A stretch of DNA of 64,000 nt from Antedon mediterranea (taxonomy: Eukaryota > Echinodermata > Crinoidea > Comatulida > Antedonidae). The DNA is taken from NCBI RefSeq assembly GCF_964355755.1, contig NC_092671.1, forward strand, positions 6,209,001 through 6,273,000. Reading direction: 5' to 3'. Under the pieces are notes generated by a model, which saw only the letters and a list, made by a program, of their open reading frames with translations, was not told where the DNA came from and ran no database searches. Position 1 is the stretch's first letter; each line of letters begins with the position of its first letter. Positions 1 through 12,800 of the stretch are shown piece by piece. A program made the translations under genes and the position numbers.

Positions 1-3000
1 TCACAATATAAAATTAATTACCAGAGCACAAATCAAAATATATTTATTGTTATTACAATTTACATACCATAAATTATGAAACAATTTTATTTACATATTT
101 TACTGCGTGAATGATACTAAATATTTTTCACAAATTGTAGTTTGTTTACCTAGCATAGCAACCGCAACAATTACAAAATGTATGCTAATGCTATACATGC
201 ACTGATTTCACAATAGGGTTATTTTCTTATTAAAAGTTTTCAATTCTGTTCAGGTTGTTTTGATATATTCCCAGAAAATACAATTTCAAATCTATAAACA
301 GGATAATGTTGCAAACATAAGTACCATGATAGTCTGTTCCTACACACTTGACGTAGTGATAGCCTTGTATGTTCCAAAAGTCTTTACATACTGTACATTC
401 AAACATCATGAATATTTATAGGGCATTGATTTACTTATGTAAGTAACTCATTTTCCAATTTGTGTAAATAAGTTTATTTAACAAATTATATTACTTGATC
501 ATGGAGCAATTAATAATTATGCAAACTGCCTGTCATTGTTGGATCATTGTCAGAAACTTAATTAATTCACTACGTTTTTTTTAGAGGACATATTCACTTA
601 TGATTATAATCGTTTGCATCAAAGTTTGGTTGAATTCATCGCATTTAATAAGATTAATTATCTGTAGTTTAACAATACATACTCGTAGAAAAATATGACC
701 AAAATATTCTATTCAATATTGTATTATGAACCAAATGTTGTTTACGTAAGCAAACTTGTATGGTATCAATGTTGCATGTAAATATTTTAATGGCACATTG
801 TCATTTATTTTATCGAGCGCATCACCCTAGAGTGCCTACAGAGATCTCTAGTAATTTTTTAATGAGACGTTTATTTCCTTCTATTGTAGTAATGCGAATA
901 AAATCAGTTAGTATGCTTGCATTGATATGATGTAAAATATTGTTGTTCTTATTCAATGTTCCTGGCCTCCTGTGTCATGGATCCTAATTCTAGCCTCATG
1001 ATTCTTAAGTTTTGACTGCGTTATCAAACTAGTTTGTGCCCAAATATGATAGTGATATACTTCAATATGGCGATGATAACATCATCATGTCCATATGGGC
1101 ACATCACATTTTTCTTCTCATAAAGTTTGATAGTGTAGACAGAGCTTTAGTTTGTTTAGATCAGTATATGTCTATAAAAAGTTAAAATATCAACCTTAAC
1201 TTATTGTCTTTTTTCAGTAAGGAATGAAAAATATAAACGGTTTTAATTTACGCGGTTTATGCTTGATTATACAGTTTCATTTGTTCCATTCTCGATTAAT
1301 TTCAAATTTTTGGCAGGGTTGTGTGTGCATAGCATACACCCCATTTCACAGGCAGTGCTTGCATTGTGAAACGTAACAAGCACATCACAGTTGAATAGAG
1401 CTTTTGAATACTTTTATCGGGTTTGAGAATATTGTGCCTAATAAGCCTTGCGTCACTGTGGCACTAAATAGTACTTACGGAACAGTGTCTCTGACAAATT
1501 ATTGATCTCCATGTTGGTATTTCTCACTGGGCTTTATACCCAATTTGAACAGTGTTTGTTCTAGGCTTGTCTAGTGCTGTTTTAGTCATCAAAATAATCT
1601 TTGTTTTAATTGTTTAGCCTAATGATCATTGTTAAAAGATCTGTGATGTAATGTGTAACAACAAATGTTTCTTTTCAAATATTGTTCCTGATCACAATAG
1701 CCTTGCTATCAACAACAATGATGGGTTTGGCCAGATGATTTGCAAATAATATTTCTGAACTGTAAATTCAACTTTCTTAATTTGTAACTGTTGAAGCCAA
1801 TCACTAAACCAAAAAAAAAGATAACACTGATCCTATCACAATTATTGTATACCTAACCTAAACCAATAACATTTGGTTAATGTACTGTACTGTAGATGTT
1901 TGTTGTAATGTTGACAATATGAATTTCAAAATACAGGAGTGTTATTTAATTTCTAAGAACAAAGTTTTCCCAAATTGTTGATACTGATAGCTACTGTACT
2001 GTAAAGTAGTAGAACTTGTTTTTCTTTCTAGTTTCAATGCTGTGGCGGCCTATCCACCTCTTGGTACAAGTTACAGATAACGAACCTGCAAATGAATATC
2101 ATATCTTTCTAATAACAATGACAAAACCCCAAACAAATTCTGCACTTGGTCTCACTCTACACAAGAAAGTAACCTATCAGTATCAGTATCAGTGTGTTTA
2201 GTGGGCTGATCATTTAATTATCTAAGGGTAGTTAATATAGAATAGCATTGGCAGATGGATGTGTTGTACAATACATCATGGGAACATTGTGAATGATTAG
2301 ATACGAATCTTAGATATTGATGAATTAATTTTTCTGGTTTTAATATTTTATAGACTGTGTTATAACACTTTTTGGTATACTATTTGTTTGTATTGTCCTC
2401 CTGACTAGTTTATAATCTGCTTATTGTGTTTTGACATTAAGTAATTAACGAATGTAATTTATACCTGTACATTTGCATCTGTTAAACAAACTATATTGCA
2501 AAAATAAATAAAAATGTCAAAATCAAGGGATAAAAGGCTTAGGTGGTATTATGTAGAACTTCTTTTTCCTTTAAAAACATGGTTTTGTTGAGTGAAAACT
2601 AAATGAGTTTAATAAATATTCCAGATATTGTTGATCTATTTATTAATTTGTTGATCAATTTCACTAATCTAAAAACAAGGGGAAAAATCTGTGGAAAACA
2701 AACAATTGTTTTAGAGTCTTCCTCTCTCTCTATGTTCTGTTCCCTACAGTCTAGTCATCAATTCACTTTAAAGATATTTTGACACACATGGCGTTTCATA
2801 TGTTTAATATTTGAGTTGGGATACAGACATGAATCAAAACGCTGAATGGTGGTAACAACATACAAAAGACCTGGGGCAAGTCTAAAGCCTTCTATGCAAA
2901 GGACACAATTTTGGCTAGACAATGTGCACTGGCGGCGTAGGTCTAAGTTGAGTGCTTAAAACCACATTATCGTACAGGAGACATGGTCTGGATGTGGAAA

Positions 3001-3578
3001 AAGAACATGCAACAAGATGTACTTAATTAATTCTGAGGTTCAAGTAGACTGGCAACTAAGCCTTGATGATGACGTTATTGCTTTCGATATTTTTTTCTAT
3101 ATAGTATAACCTAGTGTGTAATTTCTCCGCCGATATCTGATACGAGATATAGCTATAAGATTATATTTGTTTAAATGTATACAGTGTATCAATATTGGTC
3201 ACTTTCATTTTTAGGTTTTTGCTTATAATATATTAAGGAATTATACTTTGGTGTAGTTTATGAAAAAAAAGGATGGGTTTAATATGTGTGAAAGTACTTT
3301 CATTGGTTGTCTAAATCAAAGCAACGACGTTTGATTTTCTGTTGTATATAACTAATAGTGCAATGCGCACATTTATGCTAGTTTGTGAGGTACAGTAGAG
3401 TACTGTACATTTATTTTGCACACAGTTTTCCACACATACATTTATGTTTATTATTTTAACACTGTTTTGATGTTTCTTTGTTCTAGTGTTGTGTCTGTCA
3501 TGGTTTTTATGTAATATTTCTTGTCATTGTTTTATTTATTAGTTTTGTATTATTTTGTACATTTCTTTTAATTTTCAG
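1..3578. other. Non-coding stretch upstream of the first visible CELF exon
   Basis: No exon is recognised. Because exon 1 starts at an acceptor, this is most likely intron of the CELF gene, whose promoter would then lie outside the window. It holds one copy of the palindromic MITE-like family at about 1005-1148 and otherwise AT-rich unique sequence. Confidence 0.6.
1005..1148. mobile_element. MITE-like palindromic element, copy 1 (diverged)
   Basis: The right end TGATAGTGTAGACAGAGCTTT is intact. The left end is degraded but keeps TTATCAAACTAGTTTG. The interior has TGTGCCCAAATATG and CATATGGGCACATCAC facing each other, the family hallmark. Confidence 0.75.
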
Positions 3579-3804
3579 GTATATATGTATAACAATCATA
3601 CCATGATGGACCAAGGGGTTCTAGGAGACCCAATGCATGGGCATCCACAGTCACCGCAGCCCGAGCCAGACTCTGTCAAAATGTTTGTGGGCCAGATCCC
3701 AAAGGATATGCCCGAAACGGAATTGCGAGAAATGTTAGAAACGTATGGTGGGCCCGTATACCAGTTGAAAGTTCTCAAGGATAAAGATACAAATGAGAGT
3801 AAAG
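3579..3804 (+). CDS. CELF1/2-like: CELF exon 1 in window: N-terminus and first half of RRM1
   Basis: The acceptor is a T-rich tract ending TTTTCAG at 3578 and the donor is AAAG|GTAAGC at 3804/3805. It encodes a short Pro/Gln/His-rich leader and RRM1 from RNP2 MFVGQI to DTNESK. The presence of an acceptor shows at least one exon lies upstream. In-frame ATGs are at 3585, 3603 and 3606. The reading frame stays open through the splice site, so an upstream start is possible. Confidence 0.9.
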
Positions 3805-6800
3805 GTAAGCTGGCTGATTGGGCAGCTTTGAGTGAGTGAGTGAGTGCTAAATATTTTTAAAAAATGTAAATATTTGTATATTATATAAATAAGCAACAAC
3901 TACGTGTGCCTCTTTGTTTACTTTTGTAACACCCTGTTGTTGGATACAATAGAATGCAGTGCTGGTGTTCTGCGAGGAGAGTCATCAAGACTTTACAGAT
4001 AAATTAAAATTAAGAAATAAAAACCTACAGTATCATAAAGGCGTGTATTTAGTTGATTTGATTCAGTTTCCCAGGCTAGACTACAACATCGATTGATAGA
4101 TAGCATTCATTTATTTATTAACAATTGGAAAGCAATACAGTACTAGCGACGCAACACAAGGACGTAACGCAACGCAAGTGAATTGACCAATCACAAGCGA
4201 TGGCTTATTCGCTTGTGATTGCCAACTATCTATAACTTCGCTTGTCATTGGTTAAAACGCTTGCGTTGCGTTTACGTCCTTGCGTTACGTTCTAGTGGGA
4301 ACCAAGCTTTACAGTATTGTAATATACATCTATAGTGTGATGTAGAGTGTGTACAGTAAATAGATAGTGATTTGTTTTTTAATTTCTTTATTAAATGTTT
4401 CATGGCTTGAATGCATATTTTGTGGAATTTCTCATCTGTTTTACCATAGACCATAGATTTATTTGCCAACATTTAAGGACATTTTGCAAAAAATTTAGTA
4501 TTAAATTGTTGCCGTTTGAATTAGTAATTAAAGTAAATCTGTAAACTACAATACAAAACCTACATTTTTTTATTGGATTCACCTGAAAATTTCTCCTGTG
4601 AATACATTGACCAACATTAAAATATGATGGTCTATTTATAGACAAACGCGCTTCATTGTATTCTTTGTATCGACCTTGGATTCATTATACATTATTCAGA
4701 AGTATTCTCATAGTACACAATATCATGTCTGTATTCATTCATTCATCAGTACATTCTCTCTATTTAAATAGTGCAATATTAGTTTGTAAAGTTGTAAGAT
4801 ATTATAGAAAACAATATTCAAGATCTAGAGTCCAGTTAGTAACTGTTTTGACAGTGGCACAGTTTGGTCTATGAATCGCATGAAGTAGTTTGTGCGTTAT
4901 GGGACGCTACAGACAGGCTACGACATTGATTGAATAGGTTGCTGGGATGCTTATAACTTCTTGACCAATACTGTAGTTTTAAAAACATGTTCTAGGTGCT
5001 CTTCAAGTATGCCGCAAGGATTTTAGTGAATTTGAGAATGGCAATTTCTTTGAACCGGTTGTTTTGTCCACCATAGGCGTTAGATTAGATCGATTTAATT
5101 TATACAGTAACATAAATGAAATAAATGTCATACAACAACTTTAACTAAGGAATACTGTACCAATGGACATCAGAAAACGTAATCGCCTTCAAAGTACGAC
5201 TAACTTTGTCAAGCATTATTACATTATTTTTATGGATACCGGCACTATTATAAGTCAAATTGATTGATTGATAAGGGTACCTTCGTGTCGGGCTGCCACC
5301 AACGCTGCTTATTTGTTTTGTATGTGTAAAACTTGTGTCCTTATCGAAGAAGACCTACTGTAATCTACAGTACCACCAGAACTACAGTATGAGTGAAGAG
5401 AGCCTTGAACCTCTGCAGATTTGATTATGGCTGTGAATTAATCGCTTGGTGAATCTAACAGTAACAGTGTAATATTGTGTGATATTGCTAATACCTCATG
5501 CAAGTTTTCTTCAAGATTTCACACTCTACTTTGAGAAATCTGTAGCCATAAAGTTGAACAGGATTCCTCAGTGGACTAGCATTTCTTTGAAAACCAGGTT
5601 ATTGTGTTATTTTTCATCAGTGCTGTATTGGAGTTCTTGCATTTATGCTAGTAAAATCCATAATTAAATAATACAATGTTGTGAAAATACATGCAGAATT
5701 GGTAACAGAATGAAAGATTAGAGTTATTTAATTCTATGTTCGCACTGGAGTTATATAGCGTATCTAGCGTACAGCGTTAACATTTAGGTCAAATTGTACT
5801 CTGCAGAGACCTACAAGATGTTCAGACACAGAGAAATGCTTATCGTTACAACAGAAGCACATTTATTTTTGCATATTCATGATCTCACACCCACGTTTTA
5901 TTTATTCTTTACTCTGTACTCTCAGCTCTCAAAATGAGTGTTCAAATAAAAAATGAGTCTTGCACTAAAACGCTAAAATGCCATGGGTGTGAACAGGGCC
6001 TAAGAATAGCAATCTCCTCCAGTCGCAGTGCCATTGTGAATTCAACTTTAACAAATGTTCTAATGTCTACAAAACACAGACATGACAAACAACCTGTTAT
6101 ACCTGAACCTATGCAATTAACAACAATTATCTGCTTGATTAATTATGCAAATTTACAGTTATATCAACTTTTGTGAATTTAATAGCAAGACCTTTCTTTG
6201 TGTATTGTGGGCTAGGAAGCAATTTACTACAGTATGTTCTTTGTGAAAATCAAGAAATTCAAGAAATGAATTTTTAGATTAATCTCATGTTCATTTTATA
6301 GAGGATTAGTGATAAATTATTCTGGAGTGCATTCAATTTATAACTTTTTTCACTCTGGATACAGATGAATCGTAGTACAGTAACTATATATTTTTTTTTA
6401 TATAACACCTATATAAATTCCTGTCATTTGATTGGACGAATGTGGGTCACATGGCGTGCAATAGTACGCACTATTCAACGATCGTTAAATAGTACTTTTT
6501 GAAACATTTTTGTGTACGAAAAAAAAAACGTCTAGATGTTATATAAAACAAATAATGAATGTTTTGTATTCGTGTAATGGTACAAATAATGGCACTTGGT
6601 GAATGATGAAAGGTTATATCAACTCGGCTTTGCCTCGTTGATATAACCTTTCATCATTCACCTCGTGCCATTATTTGTACCATTGCACTCATAAACATTC
6701 ATTATTTGTATACTATACAACCTGGCATGACTGTACATATTCTTTTATACAATTATTACATATTATACAATGTATAATCTTGCAATGTTTTAATCTTGCA

Positions 6801-9800
6801 CAATGAAATACTAATAGGCATTTAACATCCGGTAGATATCTAAATTATTAATTTGGAACCTTTAATATTCCAGGGAGAATTTCTTTGTGTGTTCTTGCAC
6901 ATATCAAATCATCTGACAAAGTGATCCAGACTGAGGTAGTATATTTCCAAATGAATTGGAAACATGTGCTGTAAAAAACAAGTTGTATTTTTATAATTGA
7001 ACCTGGTGGAAAACATTTTTTTTATTTAAAAAAAAGTTGCTATTGTGCTAGGATTTTAAGAACAATTAAACTGATACATTTATTATTGTCTTCCTATATC
7101 AATATAGACACTGTACTGTACTAGTTAAACAATGTTATAATTTGTCAAACTTCAATCATAACATTTTTATATTGGAAATCAATTTCATCCATTCAATTGA
7201 TTTGAATTATGTAATCAACTCGTTTGAATGTTTTTGTTTCCTATATTTGACATTTGACCTGCTGTTTCATTAAACTAAAGATATTAGGTTAATAAAGAGG
7301 GCGACATAATCCTTGTGTTGTGAGGGTGTAAACAAGTATGTTTATGGAAAACGTTAATACTAAAATTAATTTAAATGTGAATTAATTATTTTATTTAATT
7401 GCTAGGTGTATTATTTTAGATCTTTTTGTCTAAACAGGCTCTTGTTTGTATACAAAATTACAAATAGAAGTATTAAGATTATTTGAGGAACTTAACATTG
7501 TTAATTAATGTGTATATTATTATTGAAAAATGATATAATTGTAATTTTAAGAAATCACCACTACAGGGCTCCAAATATCAATATGAAATTATTGTTCAGT
7601 AGAATAGCAATTTTATTTTAATATATCTGACACAAATGGGAATACCATAGTAACGACAATTTCGTCATGGTAACCAATGTCCATTTATATTAATCGGATT
7701 GCAAAATGATCTATATAAGCAAGATATAAGTACGAAAGTAGGAGTGCAATTTGTTATGTAATTTCTTGTACAAGATAATAAAAACAATTAATTATCAGAC
7801 TTGTGACATGAACTGTCTTGGCTAAATGCAAACATGTGATTGGTTGACATGTTTGACCGTTGAAATGACCCTTCAAACATCTTGTATTATAATTTGTTTA
7901 AACCAATGATGGGAATATAGTATACAGTACACTGTACTTCCATTATTTACACATTACATTTCTTTGATATGACGACAACTACTGTAGCTTTCCATACCTG
8001 TATATGACTACTGTAGCTTTCCATACCTGTATATGACTACTGTAGCTTTCCATACCTGTATATTTCATCTATGGGGTGCTATCCCATTGCTCAGAAATTT
8101 ATTTATTCATCTCAAACTATCTGTTGTACAATATTAACTGGGGTAACTCTACTGTACGTGAGATCACATGTTTCAGAAATTCCAAATAATTAATCATTAT
8201 TTATTTAGGATTTAAAAATTTGTTTTTTTTTTTTTTTTTTCAACTGTAAATGTCTAATGTACTGTGATTTTTTTTGGTGTATTTTTCAGGTTGTTGTTTT
8301 GTCACATATTATCTTAGGAAAGATGCCTTAGTAGCAAAAGAAAATTTACACAATAAGAAAACACTACCAGGGGTAAGTTTTAAAATAGATGATACAATTA
8401 AAACGGCTGAAAAAAATATGTTTTAAAACCAGTCAACCCTCCAAGGACAATCCTTATAACGTGTATAATTCTATGCTTGTTGAGAATAATCGCGCCCCCT
8501 AAATCAGGCTAAATTTGTACACAAGACTTTGGACAATTCCTTCCAATTTCACAGTTTAGGCCGCCTGGAACTATACTCAGTCATATACGGTAATATAACA
8601 AATACATGTGAATTATGAAAGCAAAGAAATCTTTTCTTTAGGCTTATGTTGATCCTAATATAGAGGGCGCTATATTATCTAGATATAAAAAGAAGATCCA
8701 ACAGCAATCAGACTGTCAACTGAAAGTAGTTTGTTACTATTTATAGTTTATCCTAATACAACTAGTTTTTTTCCCTACGAACAAGATTAGTTTTCTTTTT
8801 AAATATATTTAAAATTGTTATACTTTTTATTACTCAAATTATATCATTGTCCATTAGTATTATTAAAATTTGTTTTGGGCCTGGCATTCTTTGTTGTGCC
8901 GAGTTACTAGTTAAGTAAAAATTATTGAGTTTTTTTGGGAGTAAAATCTAGCCTGTTTTATAATAAATTACATGTATTGTTTGAGATGAAACAATGTCGG
9001 CTTGTTTGTGAAATAGTTCAACTGTAAGTAAAAGAAGTTAAACAAAGTATTCATTAATTAATGAAACAATGGCAGCTTATACAGTAAGTAAAAAGAGAAT
9101 ATTGTAGGTTTTTTTATGAGCTGCCATCGTAGAACTGGGTGAAAGTCTTCGACTAATCTGTAGGCTGTGCAACCTCTCCCACCTCACATCAGCAAAATTA
9201 CATCCCTGGGCCAGTATTTAGTTTCAGTATCTTACAATCAGCAGTCACAAGATAGATCGTTCGTTTGATTTTACATCTGAAGTGAGTGATTTTTATCTTT
9301 ATCGACACATAAGTCATTACAAGCACTGGATCATCCGTCAGAGGGAAATTGATATGCACATCTCTGAACATAAATTCTGTTAGTTGATACTCAAATAAGA
9401 AATCATGATCATCATGGGAAAAACTTCCTATAAAATAGATGATACAATTAAAACGGCTGAAAAAAATATGCAATTATTAAAACTTGCAAATTCACAATTT
9501 CCTGTAATTTTTTTTTTGTCTAGAAACTATATTTCATGCTTTTGACTAATATCTATGCAACTTGATGTAGCTTATTGCTTAGTCAAAAATCAATATTTTA
9601 CCATGGTTACTAACTCTCTATTTCCACCCTCAATCTCATATTTGCCAACATTTTAATTGGCATATATTAGCGTCCATTAATCATCTACACTCCTCAAATT
9701 TTCTGTTGATTAGGTTCAAATTAACGACGGCACAACTGCGACCTTTAGAGATCGCTTTCCCTCATTGAAATTTGATATTCTAGTAATAACAACATAAAAT

Positions 9801-12800
9801 AAGTTCAAAGAAAAAGGACAACTCTGACGTTTTGGATTATAAAGATTGTTAGTATTACTAGACATCAATAGTATGCTTGTTTCGAGCGATATTTACAGAA
9901 TTTTGTTTCAAATTTTCACATTTGGTACTCTATAAAATGTATACTTATTCATGCTTGATTACATATGTTTTATTCACATTCCGGTAGTTTTATTTTATGA
10001 TTTATCACGTGTGAAGTAATCGCGTTGTTCTTTTCTACGTGCATACTAAATGCTCTTAAAAGAGAGAAATTAAACAAACAAAAGATAAAACATGCAGATA
10101 CTTTTGGCTGGCTGACTCATTACATTTTAGTGAAATTCAAAACTTGACCTACTAAATTGGTTAAAAGGAATACTTGATGTACCTAAATTACCCATTGAAA
10201 ATTAAGCAAACTAGCACAATATATAAAAACATAAATTTTGTATGAAACATTTTTTTTTGTATCTTTTCAGATGAAACATCCGGTACAAATGAAACCAGCG
10301 GATAGTGAAACGAGAAGTGGTAAGTACCGTAATTGATGACCGATAAATAATGTTTTTATTTTTTTACGTCAATAATTTAGTGGTTAATACACTGTAAACC
10401 TCTCTAATCTTAACATTTTCCCTCTCATGAATATACATCATCTAATAAATATTATACAAAGTTGCAGTACAGATGTGGGTTTAGTACATACATCCTAAGC
10501 ATACCGTACACACCTTATACTGCAGAGAAATTTGTCTACAAAGTGATCTTTTTCTGCCTCCTACTAAATTCTTAGTTACTGTATCTAAATTTGTCTAGTA
10601 TCTTAGGCAAATTTCATGATACAGCATATCATGTGTTTAACATGTGATACCTGTATCATAGAACCCGACTCAAGCTAGTAAGCTTCCATAATACCGACAT
10701 CACATGTAATACACCTGAGATACTGTATTATGAAATTAGCAATAGCATACTGGACAAATAGTTTTATGTTGAAAACCTAAACTTAAGTAGCTCACGGTAT
10801 CTAAATTTAGCAGTTATCTTATGAATTATTGTAATTATACAAATTATAAATTAATATTTATAATTGCAGATGGTTACTTTAAATTTGCACTTTATAAAGT
10901 GTATCATGTGTATATCATGTAACTTAATTTACTCTCTGGTATTTTTTTTTTTGGTTGTCAAAAATTTCAATCACTCATGTTTCGAATTTGCCTTTAGCAT
11001 TCACTTTTGTGAAAGAAAATTGGTTTGAGAGTGTGTTTTTGTTGTGAATTTTGAATTGGTTACAATCTAATATTGTGACTTGTCGGTTTGTTACTGTCAC
11101 GTTGTGTTTGATTCTTCTGAAATGACTGAAAATGGCAATGAATAGTAGAACATCCTAGAAATGGAAATGAATAGCCTGGGCTAGTTTTATTAGTAGATAA
11201 TTGTAACAAATGTCGATGTTTGTTTTAGTACTTGGGAATGGCCTGTAAAATCTCCCAATTACAGGCCGTTTTGGCCAGTACATTTTTCACAGAAAATGTT
11301 TATAACATACTATAATAATAACGTCTTTAAAACAAGGTTTGTGTTAAAATATTAATTAAATTCGGTCAAGTATGTAAGTTTTCTTAAGGATGACCGCTGG
11401 TTTATGGCTAGATGTTGATGAATTACGGTTTGTTTGTATGGTTGAAATGGCTTAAAGCTTTCCTACAGATACAAAGTTAATGTACTATTATTCCGTTATT
11501 CCTTGAGCAAAGATGTTAATGTAATGAAAAAAAAATTCTGACCATTTATCAAGATTAAAAAAAGGATGAGTATTCATTTAATGGCTAAGTATAAAAGCTT
11601 GGAAGATTATATATTAAAGGTTTCCTTCAACAAGGCCAATGAGCAATTTCAATAAATTACTTTTTCTTAAAAATCTTGAATGAACTCAATATTTAAAAAG
11701 ATGACTTCAATTTCATTCGTGCACGTTCAAGATTGGCGTATCCTTGTGTTTGTGTTGTCGCACGAACATTCTCTCTAGATAAATTTATACGAGTCTGTAA
11801 ATCTTCCTATATGTATTGTGAAACTGAAACGACTTAGATATGTCCTGAAATCCTTAAAATAATATTTTATTAAAATTATTTTTATATTAGCGTTAATTAA
11901 AAATGAAAATAATTTAATAATGACATACATGAAATATGAAATACCCCGTCCACCCACTTATCATGTTTTATCTTTCTATATTTAGTTTGCCAACAATAAT
12001 AAATGACTTTCTTGTATAATTGTCATATTTTATCAAACCATCGCTAGTCTGCAAGATTTATTTCACCCCCTAAGAGAGAAAATATATCATGTGAATTTAA
12101 TTCATAACTAAAAAATACGAAGGGAGATACTGATTATTAAGAATGTCGCCGTATTTTTAATTTTGAACTGTTTAGAAGCAAAGACTATTTATAAGTCTGA
12201 AAGAAATATTTTATTTTGATTATTTAGAATAAATTTTGGATATCCATGAGATTATCAATGTAATTGACAAAGTAAGCCTTGTTTCATGTCATGTCAAGAC
12301 CAGCATGAAAACATAATGTTCAGATTTAGAATTTTAAAAAATCATTTAAATTCACATCAGGTTTTGGCACAATGTAATGGGAACAGTTCATTACTAATAT
12401 TAAATTTGAATAATGTAATTTTAAATATTCAAGTTAAGAAGGATTGAATTGAGGACTTGGTATATATATTTCTCTTTTCACGTCATAAACTTTCTATTTT
12501 TCATTTTGAGAGAAGCCCAATGACTAAAAGGCAACTTCAACTATAGCCCTTTTCACATCACATATTACAAGTTGTAACACCGCTTGATTTCCAGCCTTAT
12601 TACATGTTTTCACACACGCATACATGAACCTTAAAAAGTCTCTGGAGAAAGCATAGTTCTGGGCATATTTGATTACTATGATTGGTCAGTTTAATACTAA
12701 GGCAATACACAAAGAACTCGCGACATCTCGGAGCAAAAACCAGCACCTCATAAGTGTATTTTTTACAGGGATCCCCTTTCTTTCTCCACAAAGTTGTATT

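Larger units (their letters stand above)
3805..8289 (+). other. CELF intron 1
   Basis: A 4.5-kb intron. It starts near a short GAGT microsatellite (3831-3846). It holds an inverted-repeat element at 4141-4300, a second at about 6390-6715, a three-copy 29-bp tandem repeat at 7978-8063 and a poly-T run at 8223-8240. Confidence 0.8.
8373..10270 (+). other. CELF intron 2
   Basis: A 1.9-kb intron. A perfect 40-bp duplication (8381-8420 and 9431-9470) begins only eight bases after the donor and brackets a 1-kb segment that carries an exon-like - strand sequence (9202-9427). Confidence 0.8.

Noticed and set aside
2716-2760. CT-rich tract ending CCTACAG, like a splice acceptor before a 5' exon
   Set aside because: No donor with a coherent exon follows, so a 5' untranslated exon cannot be supported.
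5934-6176. 80-codon open frame on the + strand
   Set aside because: No similarity recognised and no splice signals that would join it to the CELF exons in phase.
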